Assembly: GCA_947652605.1 (NCBI GenBank)
Contig: CANTFG010000283.1
Span: forward strand, 62,001-126,000
Origin: Elmis aenea
Lineage: Eukaryota > Arthropoda > Insecta > Coleoptera > Elmidae
Reading direction: 5' to 3'
Length of the DNA stretch: 64,000 nucleotides
In this document: piece by piece, positions 1-8,918 of the stretch
Layout of the letters: each line of letters begins with the position of its first letter
Numbering within the stretch: the stretch's first letter is position 1
The notes under the pieces: generated by a model
Told to the model about the DNA's origin: nothing
Seen by the model: only the letters and a program-made list of their open reading frames with translations
The model's database searches: none
Made by a program: the position numbers and the translations under genes

Positions 1-186
1 TAACATACTAAAATTTGAACAAAATCGTATGAGCCGTTTTCGAGAAAAAAATTCAAAATTTTCAAAATTTTTACTTTTTTGAATAACTTTGTAAATTAAA
101 TTTCAAACTAGTTGAAACAAACGGCATTATACCAAGAAAATTTAACTCTATAACATGCTAAAATTTGAACAAAATGTAACGAGCCG

Positions 187-196
187 TTTTCGAAAA
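187..196 (+). other. Perfect 10-bp palindrome specific to family B
   Basis: TTTTCGAAAA at positions 37-46 arises because family B has A44. Family A has G44, giving TTTTC-GA-GAAAA with a two-base spacer. Confidence 0.75.
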
Positions 197-288
197 AAAA
201 TTTCAAAATTTTAAAAATTTTTAATTTTTTGAATAACTTTGTAAATTAAATTTCAAACTAGTTGAAACAAACGGCATTATACTAAGAA

Positions 289-294
289 AATAAA
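289..294 (+). other. AATAAA hexamer at junctions leading into family A
   Basis: Bases 139-144 read AATAAA when the next monomer is family A and AATTAA when it is family B. AATAAA is the eukaryotic polyadenylation hexamer, but no transcription evidence is available here. In DNA this AT-rich it may have no function. Confidence 0.35.
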
Positions 295-336
295 ACTCTA
301 TAACATACTAAAATTTGAACAAAATCGTATGAGCCG

Positions 337-407
337 TTTTCGAGAAAAAAATTCAAAATTTTCAAAATTTTTACTTTTTTGAATAACTTTGTAAATTAAA
401 TTTCAAA
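337..407 (+). other. A/T tracts phased at about 10 bp (predicted bent DNA)
   Basis: In monomer coordinates, tract centres lie at 38.5, 48, 58.5, 68, 77.5, 89 and 98, a mean spacing of 9.9 bp. Tracts repeated once per helical turn are known to bend DNA. The same arrangement is present in every monomer; this one is given as the example. Confidence 0.75.
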
Positions 408-417
408 CTAGTTGAAA
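401..417 (+). other. Imperfect dyad around ACTAGT in the conserved core
   Basis: TTTCAA, one extra A, CTAG, then TTGAAA: a 6+4+6 palindrome with a single unpaired base, at monomer positions 101-117. It is present in nearly every monomer; the G102 subtypes (A3, zone 1 B4) and two I copies alter one arm. It is too short to claim a protein site. Confidence 0.7.
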
Positions 418-600
418 CAAACGGCATTATACTAAGAAAATAAAACTCTATAACATACTAAAATTTGAACAAAATCGTATGAGCCGTTTTCGAGAAAAAA
501 ATTCAAAATTTTCAAAATTTTTACTTTTTTGAATAACTTTGTAAATTAAATTTCAAACTAGTTGAAACAAACGGCATTATACTAAGAAAATTAAACTCTA

Positions 601-741
601 TAACATGCTAAAATTTGAACAAAATGTAACGAGCCGTTTTCGAAAAAAAAATTCAAAATTTTTAATTTTTTGAATAACTTTGTAAATTAAATGTCAAACT
701 AGTTGAAACAAACGGCATTATACTAAGAAAATAAAACTCTA
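601..741 (+). repeat. Short monomer type B4, 141 bp
   Basis: Short B monomer with A51 instead of T51. The six copies in zone 1 (601, 2682, 5646, 8919, 11883, 16188) also have G102 in place of T102. Twelve zone 2 copies, and one at 61437, have T102. B4 marks the start of the zone 1 higher-order units and of the 1,492-bp blocks in zone 2. Confidence 0.92.
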
Positions 742-891
742 TAACATACTAAAATTTGAACAAAATCGTATGAGCCGTTTTCGAGAAAAAAATTCAAAAT
801 TTTCAAAATTTTTACTTTTTTGAATAACTTTGTAAATTAAATTTCAAACTAGTTGAAACAAACGGCATTATACTAAGAAAATAAAACTCTA

Positions 892-1041
892 TAACATACT
901 AAAATTTGAACAAAATCGTATGAGCCGTTTTCGAGAAAAAAATTCAAAATTTTCAAAACTTTTACTTTTTTGAATAACTTTGTAAATTAAATTTCAAACT
1001 AGTTGAAACAAACGGCATTATACTAAGAAAATTAAACTCTA
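892..1041 (+). repeat. Monomer type A2 (C68), 150 bp
   Basis: Type A with T68 changed to C (CAAAACTTTTAC). It usually precedes a B monomer in zones 1, 3 and 4, with T142 at its end. It follows B2 in the 291-bp dimers. The exceptions at 21843 and 24076 precede type A. Confidence 0.93.
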
Positions 1042-1341
1042 TAACATGCTAAAATTTGAACAAAATGTAACGAGCCGTTTTCGAAAAAAAATTTCAAAAT
1101 TTTAAAAATTTTTAATTTTTTGAATAACTTTGTAAATTAAATTTCAAACTAGTTGAAACAAACGGCATTATACTAAGAAAATAAAACTCTATAACATACT
1201 AAAATTTGAACAAAATCGTATGAGCCGTTTTCGAGAAAAAAATTCAAAATTTTCAAAATTTTTACTTTTTTGAATAACTTTGTAAATTAAATTTCAAACT
1301 AGTTGAAACAAACGGCATTATACTAAGAAAATTAAACTCTA

Positions 1342-1482
1342 TAACATGCTAAAATTTGAACCAAATGTAACGAGCCGTTTTCGAAAAAAAATTTCAAAAT
1401 TTTTAATTTTTTGAATAACTTTGTAAATTAAATTTCAAACTAGTTGAAACAAACGGCATTATACTAAGAAAATAAAACTCTA
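1342..1482 (+). repeat. Short monomer type B3 (C21), 141 bp
   Basis: As B2 but with A21 changed to C (GAACCAAATG). Fourteen copies start at 1342, 3423, 4014, 7287, 9660, 10251, 12624, 14106, 21702, 22893, 23935, 52113, 59532 and 60555. B3 nearly always precedes A2 (the exception is 59532, followed by B2), so it marks fixed places in the higher-order units. Confidence 0.93.
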
Positions 1483-2972
1483 TAACATACTAAAATTTGA
1501 ACAAAATCGTATGAGCCGTTTTCGAGAAAAAAATTCAAAATTTTCAAAACTTTTACTTTTTTGAATAACTTTGTAAATTAAATTTCAAACTAGTTGAAAC
1601 AAACGGCATTATACTAAGAAAATTAAACTCTATAACATGCTAAAATTTGAACAAAATGTAACGAGCCGTTTTCGAAAAAAAATTTCAAAATTTTAAAAAT
1701 TTTTAATTTTTTGAATAACTTTGTAAATTAAATTTCAAACTAGTTGAAACAAACGGCATTATACTAAGAAAATAAAACTCTATAACATACTAAAATTTGA
1801 ACAAAATCGTATGAGCCGTTTTCGAGAAAAAAATTCAAAATTTTCAAAATTTTTACTTTTTTGAATAACTTTGTAAATTAAATTTCAAACTAGTTGAAAC
1901 AAACGGCATTATACTAAGAAAATAAAACTCTATAACATACTAAAATTTGAACAAAATCGTATGAGCCGTTTTCGAGAAAAAAATTCAAAATTTTCAAAAT
2001 TTTTACTTTTTTGAATAACTTTGTAAATTAAATTTCAAACTAGTTGAAACAAACGGCATTATACTAAGAAAATAAAACTCTATAACATACTAAAATTTGA
2101 ACAAAATCGTATGAGCCGTTTTCGAGAAAAAAATTCAAAATTTTCAAAATTTTTACTTTTTTGAATAACTTTGTAAATTAAATTTCAAACTAGTTGAAAC
2201 AAACGGCATTATACCAAGAAAATTTAACTCTATAACATGCTAAAATTTGAACAAAATGTAACGAGCCGTTTTCGAAAAAAAATTTCAAAATTTTAAAAAT
2301 TTTAATTTTTTGAATAACTTTGTAAATTAAATTTCAAACTAGTTGAAACAAACGGCATTATACTAAGAAAATAAAACTCTATAACATACTAAAATTTGAA
2401 CAAAATCGTATGAGCCGTTTTCGAGAAAAAAATTCAAAATTTTCAAAATTTTTACTTTTTTGAATAACTTTGTAAATTAAATTTCAAACTAGTTGAAACA
2501 AACGGCATTATACTAAGAAAATAAAACTCTATAACATACTAAAATTTGAACAAAATCGTATGAGCCGTTTTCGAGAAAAAAATTCAAAATTTTCAAAATT
2601 TTTACTTTTTTGAATAACTTTGTAAATTAAATTTCAAACTAGTTGAAACAAACGGCATTATACTAAGAAAATTAAACTCTATAACATGCTAAAATTTGAA
2701 CAAAATGTAACGAGCCGTTTTCGAAAAAAAAATTCAAAATTTTTAATTTTTTGAATAACTTTGTAAATTAAATGTCAAACTAGTTGAAACAAACGGCATT
2801 ATACTAAGAAAATAAAACTCTATAACATACTAAAATTTGAACAAAATCGTATGAGCCGTTTTCGAGAAAAAAATTCAAAATTTTCAAAATTTTTACTTTT
2901 TTGAATAACTTTGTAAATTAAATTTCAAACTAGTTGAAACAAACGGCATTATACTAAGAAAATAAAACTCTA

Positions 2973-4154
2973 TAACATACTAAAATTTGAACAAAATCGT
3001 ATGAGCCGTTTTCGAGAAAAAAATTCAAAATTTTCAAAACTTTTACTTTTTTGAATAACTTTGTAAATTAAATTTCAAACTAGTTGAAACAAACGGCATT
3101 ATACTAAGAAAATTAAACTCTATAACATGCTAAAATTTGAACAAAATGTAACGAGCCGTTTTCGAAAAAAAATTTCAAAATTTTAAAAATTTTTAATTTT
3201 TTGAATAACTTTGTAAATTAAATTTCAAACTAGTTGAAACAAACGGCATTATACTAAGAAAATAAAACTCTATAACATACTAAAATTTGAACAAAATCGT
3301 ATGAGCCGTTTTCGAGAAAAAAATTCAAAATTTTCAAAATTTTTACTTTTTTGAATAACTTTGTAAATTAAATTTCAAACTAGTTGAAACAAACGGCATT
3401 ATACTAAGAAAATTAAACTCTATAACATGCTAAAATTTGAACCAAATGTAACGAGCCGTTTTCGAAAAAAAATTTCAAAATTTTTAATTTTTTGAATAAC
3501 TTTGTAAATTAAATTTCAAACTAGTTGAAACAAACGGCATTATACTAAGAAAATAAAACTCTATAACATACTAAAATTTGAACAAAATCGTATGAGCCGT
3601 TTTCGAGAAAAAAATTCAAAATTTTCAAAACTTTTACTTTTTTGAATAACTTTGTAAATTAAATTTCAAACTAGTTGAAACAAACGGCATTATACTAAGA
3701 AAATTAAACTCTATAACATGCTAAAATTTGAACAAAATGTAACGAGCCGTTTTCGAAAAAAAATTTCAAAATTTTAAAAATTTTTAATTTTTTGAATAAC
3801 TTTGTAAATTAAATTTCAAACTAGTTGAAACAAACGGCATTATACTAAGAAAATAAAACTCTATAACATACTAAAATTTGAACAAAATCGTATGAGCCGT
3901 TTTCGAGAAAAAAATTCAAAATTTTCAAAATTTTTACTTTTTTGAATAACTTTGTAAATTAAATTTCAAACTAGTTGAAACAAACGGCATTATACTAAGA
4001 AAATTAAACTCTATAACATGCTAAAATTTGAACCAAATGTAACGAGCCGTTTTCGAAAAAAAATTTCAAAATTTTTAATTTTTTGAATAACTTTGTAAAT
4101 TAAATTTCAAACTAGTTGAAACAAACGGCATTATACTAAGAAAATAAAACTCTA
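2973..4154 (+). repeat. Tandem pair of 591-bp A2-B1-A-B3 tetramers
   Basis: Two identical-order tetramers, 2973-3563 and 3564-4154. The same pair recurs at 9210-10391. Single tetramers are at 892-1482, 6837-7427, 12174-12764 and 13656-14246. This is the smallest expanding unit in zone 1. Confidence 0.9.
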
Positions 4155-4304
4155 TAACATACTAAAATTTGAACAAAATCGTATGAGCCGTTTTCGAGAA
4201 AAAAATTCAAAATTTTCAAAACTTTTACTTTTTTGAATAACTTTGTAAATTAAATTTCAAACTAGTTGAAACAAACGGCATTATACTAAGAAAATTAAAC
4301 TCTA

Positions 4305-4445
4305 TAACATGCTAAAATTTGAACAAAATGTAACGAGCCGTTTTCGAAAAAAAATTTCAAAATTTTTAATTTTTTGAATAACTTTGTAAATTAAATTTCA
4401 AACTAGTTGAAACAAACGGCATTATACTAAGAAAATAAAACTCTA
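4305..4445 (+). repeat. Short monomer type B2, 141 bp
   Basis: Type B head with 9 bp missing near position 60-70, which leaves one copy of the internal 9-bp direct repeat. Thirty-seven copies were counted. They include 7578, 10542, 12915, 14397, 17979, 19768, 20810, 24826, 26017, 34790 and 37014, and they become frequent after 45057. B2 is usually followed by A or A2. Replication slippage between the 9-bp direct repeats would produce it in one step. Confidence 0.93.
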
Positions 4446-4745
4446 TAACATACTAAAATTTGAACAAAATCGTATGAGCCGTTTTCGAGAAAAAAATTCA
4501 AAATTTTCAAAATTTTTACTTTTTTGAATAACTTTGTAAATTAAATTTCAAACTAGTTGAAACAAACGGCATTATACCAAGAAAATTAAACTTTATAACA
4601 TGCTAAAATTTGAACAAAATGTAACGAGCCGTTTTCGAAAAAAAATTTCAAAATTTTAAAAATTTTTAATTTTTTGAATAACTTTGTAAATTAAATTTCA
4701 AACTAGTTGAAACAAACGGCATTATACTAAGAAAATAAAACTCTA

Positions 4746-4895
4746 TAACATACTAAAATTTGAACAAAATCGTATGAGCCGTTTTCGAGAAAAAAATTCA
4801 AAATTTTCAAAATTTTTAATTTTTTGAATAACTTTGTAAATTAAATGTCAAACTAGTTGAAACAAACGGCATTATACTAAGAAAATAAAACTCTA
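4746..4895 (+). repeat. Monomer type A3, A head with B4-like tail
   Basis: Has A7, CGTAT, G44 and C63 of family A, then A74 and G102 as in the zone 1 B4 monomers. This looks like an exchange between A and B4 between positions 63 and 74. Other copies are at 8019, 10983 and 13356, always after B1 and before A. Confidence 0.88.
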
Positions 4896-5645
4896 TAACA
4901 TACTAAAATTTGAACAAAATCGTATGAGCCGTTTTCGAGAAAAAAATTCAAAATTTTCAAAATTTTTACTTTTTTGAATAACTTTGTAAATTAAATTTCA
5001 AACTAGTTGAAACAAACGGCATTATACTAAGAAAATAAAACTCTATAACATACTAAAATTTGAACAAAATCGTATGAGCCGTTTTCGAGAAAAAAATTCA
5101 AAATTTTCAAAATTTTTACTTTTTTGAATAACTTTGTAAATTAAATTTCAAACTAGTTGAAACAAACGGCATTATACCAAGAAAATTTAACTCTATAACA
5201 TGCTAAAATTTGAACAAAATGTAACGAGCCGTTTTCGAAAAAAAATTTCAAAATTTTAAAAATTTTTAATTTTTTGAATAACTTTGTAAATTAAATTTCA
5301 AACTAGTTGAAACAAACGGCATTATACTAAGAAAATAAAACTCTATAACATACTAAAATTTGAACAAAATCGTATGAGCCGTTTTCGAGAAAAAAATTCA
5401 AAATTTTCAAAATTTTTACTTTTTTGAATAACTTTGTAAATTAAATTTCAAACTAGTTGAAACAAACGGCATTATACTAAGAAAATAAAACTCTATAACA
5501 TACTAAAATTTGAACAAAATCGTATGAGCCGTTTTCGAGAAAAAAATTCAAAATTTTCAAAATTTTTACTTTTTTGAATAACTTTGTAAATTAAATTTCA
5601 AACTAGTTGAAACAAACGGCATTATACTAAGAAAATTAAACTCTA

Positions 5646-8600
5646 TAACATGCTAAAATTTGAACAAAATGTAACGAGCCGTTTTCGAAAAAAAAATTCA
5701 AAATTTTTAATTTTTTGAATAACTTTGTAAATTAAATGTCAAACTAGTTGAAACAAACGGCATTATACTAAGAAAATAAAACTCTATAACATACTAAAAT
5801 TTGAACAAAATCGTATGAGCCGTTTTCGAGAAAAAAATTCAAAATTTTCAAAATTTTTACTTTTTTGAATAACTTTGTAAATTAAATTTCAAACTAGTTG
5901 AAACAAACGGCATTATACTAAGAAAATAAAACTCTATAACATACTAAAATTTGAACAAAATCGTATGAGCCGTTTTCGAGAAAAAAATTCAAAATTTTCA
6001 AAATTTTTACTTTTTTGAATAACTTTGTAAATTAAATTTCAAACTAGTTGAAACAAACGGCATTATACTAAGAAAATAAAACTCTATAACATACTAAAAT
6101 TTGAACAAAATCGTATGAGCCGTTTTCGAGAAAAAAATTCAAAATTTTCAAAATTTTTACTTTTTTGAATAACTTTGTAAATTAAATTTCAAACTAGTTG
6201 AAACAAACGGCATTATACCAAGAAAATTAAACTTTATAACATGCTAAAATTTGAACAAAATGTAACGAGCCGTTTTCGAAAAAAAATTTCAAAATTTTAA
6301 AAATTTTTAATTTTTTGAATAACTTTGTAAATTAAATTTCAAACTAGTTGAAACAAACGGCATTATACTAAGAAAATAAAACTCTGTAACATACTAAAAT
6401 TTGAACAAAATCGTATGAGCCGTTTTCGAGAAAAAAATTCAAAATTTTCAAAATTTTTACTTTTTTGAATAACTTTGTAAATTAAATTTCAAACTAGTTG
6501 AAACAAACGGCATTATACTAAGAAAATAAAACTCTATAACATACTAAAATTTGAACAAAATCGTATGAGCCGTTTTCGAGAAAAAAATTCAAAATTTTCA
6601 AAATTTTTACTTTTTTGAATAACTTTGTAAATTAAATTTCAAACTAGTTGAAACAAACGGCATTATACTAAGAAAATAAAACTCTATAACATACTAAAAT
6701 TTGAACAAAATCGTATGAGCCGTTTTCGAGAAAAAAATTCAAAATTTTCAAAATTTTTACTTTTTTGAATAACTTTGTAAATTAAATTTCAAACTAGTTG
6801 AAACAAACGGCATTATACTAAGAAAATAAAACTCTATAACATACTAAAATTTGAACAAAATCGTATGAGCCGTTTTCGAGAAAAAAATTCAAAATTTTCA
6901 AAACTTTTACTTTTTTGAATAACTTTGTAAATTAAATTTCAAACTAGTTGAAACAAACGGCATTATACTAAGAAAATTAAACTCTATAACATGCTAAAAT
7001 TTGAACAAAATGTAACGAGCCGTTTTCGAAAAAAAATTTCAAAATTTTAAAAATTTTTAATTTTTTGAATAACTTTGTAAATTAAATTTCAAACTAGTTG
7101 AAACAAACGGCATTATACTAAGAAAATAAAACTCTATAACATACTAAAATTTGAACAAAATCGTATGAGCCGTTTTCGAGAAAAAAATTCAAAATTTTCA
7201 AAATTTTTACTTTTTTGAATAACTTTGTAAATTAAATTTCAAACTAGTTGAAACAAACGGCATTATACTAAGAAAATTAAACTCTATAACATGCTAAAAT
7301 TTGAACCAAATGTAACGAGCCGTTTTCGAAAAAAAATTTCAAAATTTTTAATTTTTTGAATAACTTTGTAAATTAAATTTCAAACTAGTTGAAACAAACG
7401 GCATTATACTAAGAAAATAAAACTCTATAACATACTAAAATTTGAACAAAATCGTATGAGCCGTTTTCGAGAAAAAAATTCAAAATTTTCAAAACTTTTA
7501 CTTTTTTGAATAACTTTGTAAATTAAATTTCAAACTAGTTGAAACAAACGGCATTATACTAAGAAAATTAAACTCTATAACATGCTAAAATTTGAACAAA
7601 ATGTAACGAGCCGTTTTCGAAAAAAAATTTCAAAATTTTTAATTTTTTGAATAACTTTGTAAATTAAATTTCAAACTAGTTGAAACAAACGGCATTATAC
7701 TAAGAAAATAAAACTCTATAACATACTAAAATTTGAACAAAATCGTATGAGCCGTTTTCGAGAAAAAAATTCAAAATTTTCAAAATTTTTACTTTTTTGA
7801 ATAACTTTGTAAATTAAATTTCAAACTAGTTGAAACAAACGGCATTATACCAAGAAAATTAAACTTTATAACATGCTAAAATTTGAACAAAATGTAACGA
7901 GCCGTTTTCGAAAAAAAATTTCAAAATTTTAAAAATTTTTAATTTTTTGAATAACTTTGTAAATTAAATTTCAAACTAGTTGAAACAAACGGCATTATAC
8001 TAAGAAAATAAAACTCTATAACATACTAAAATTTGAACAAAATCGTATGAGCCGTTTTCGAGAAAAAAATTCAAAATTTTCAAAATTTTTAATTTTTTGA
8101 ATAACTTTGTAAATTAAATGTCAAACTAGTTGAAACAAACGGCATTATACTAAGAAAATAAAACTCTATAACATACTAAAATTTGAACAAAATCGTATGA
8201 GCCGTTTTCGAGAAAAAAATTCAAAATTTTCAAAATTTTTACTTTTTTGAATAACTTTGTAAATTAAATTTCAAACTAGTTGAAACAAACGGCATTATAC
8301 TAAGAAAATAAAACTCTATAACATACTAAAATTTGAACAAAATCGTATGAGCCGTTTTCGAGAAAAAAATTCAAAATTTTCAAAATTTTTACTTTTTTGA
8401 ATAACTTTGTAAATTAAATTTCAAACTAGTTGAAACAAACGGCATTATACCAAGAAAATTTAACTCTATAACATGCTAAAATTTGAACAAAATGTAACGA
8501 GCCGTTTTCGAAAAAAAATTTCAAAATTTTAAAAATTTTTAATTTTTTGAATAACTTTGTAAATTAAATTTCAAACTAGTTGAAACAAACGGCATTATAC

Positions 8601-8918
8601 TAAGAAAATAAAACTCTATAACATACTAAAATTTGAACAAAATCGTATGAGCCGTTTTCGAGAAAAAAATTCAAAATTTTCAAAATTTTTACTTTTTTGA
8701 ATAACTTTGTAAATTAAATTTCAAACTAGTTGAAACAAACGGCATTATACTAAGAAAATAAAACTCTATAACATACTAAAATTTGAACAAAATCGTATGA
8801 GCCGTTTTCGAGAAAAAAATTCAAAATTTTCAAAATTTTTACTTTTTTGAATAACTTTGTAAATTAAATTTCAAACTAGTTGAAACAAACGGCATTATAC
8901 TAAGAAAATTAAACTCTA
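5646..8918 (+). repeat. 22-monomer variant higher-order unit (3,273 bp)
   Basis: Order: B4, A, A, A, B1, A, A, A, A2, B1, A, B3, A2, B2, A, B1, A3, A, A, B1, A, A. The right part (6837-8918) matches 3564-5645 at an offset of 3,273 bp. The left part replaces one A2-B1-A-B3 tetramer with A-A-B1-A-A-A. It lies between the two 20-mer copies. Confidence 0.88.

Larger units (their letters stand above)
151..300 (+). repeat. Reference monomer type B1, 150 bp
   Basis: Differs from type A at 7 (G), 26-30 (GTAAC), 44 (A), 51 (T), 63 (A) and 74 (A). The monomer before it has T142 instead of A142. Bases 75-141 are the same as type A. The CpG at 26 is lost and one at 30 is gained. Loss of G44 makes a perfect 10-bp palindrome at 37-46. 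The copy at 2233 is one T shorter (149 bp). Confidence 0.95.
333..425 (+). other. Separated inverted pair GCCGTTT / AAACGGC
   Basis: GCCGTTT at monomer positions 33-39 and AAACGGC at 119-125 are exact reverse complements. They hold the two richest G+C patches of an otherwise AT-rich unit. In tandem the pair faces both ways, across the monomer and across the junction. Confidence 0.75.
301..450 (+). repeat. Reference monomer type A, 150 bp
   Basis: This is the commonest form and is used here as the coordinate reference. Diagnostic bases are A7, CGTAT 26-30, G44, A51, C63, T68 and C74. It has four CpG sites, at 26, 35, 41 and 122. Against composition (19 C, 14 G) about 1.8 CpG would be expected, so CpG is not depleted. 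Bases 53-61 and 62-70 are a 9-bp direct repeat (TCAAAATTT twice). Tandem A-A junctions have A142. Confidence 0.97.
2682..5645 (+). repeat. 20-monomer higher-order unit, copy 1 (2,964 bp)
   Basis: Order: B4, A, A2, B1, A, B3, A2, B1, A, B3, A2, B2, A, B1, A3, A, A, B1, A, A. The same 20 types in the same order recur at 8919-11882, an offset of 6,237 bp. The junction variants C133 and T148 sit at the same places. The match extends left to about 1933 (against 8169), apart from the 149-bp B1 at 2233. Confidence 0.92.

Noticed and set aside
329..382. Short open frame on the + strand starting at ATG in CGTATGAGC
   Set aside because: It ends after 17 codons at TGA in every type A monomer, is lost in family B where the ATG is absent, and the encoded peptide is only the reading of A/T tracts.
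301..450. Short open frame on the - strand starting in ATGCCGTTTG
   Set aside because: It stops after about 18 codons in each monomer and has no neighbour genes or coding bias.
301..450. CENP-B box
   Set aside because: Neither TTTTCGAGAAAA nor the AAACGG region fits the NTTCGNNNNANNCGGGN core; no CGGG is present in the monomer.
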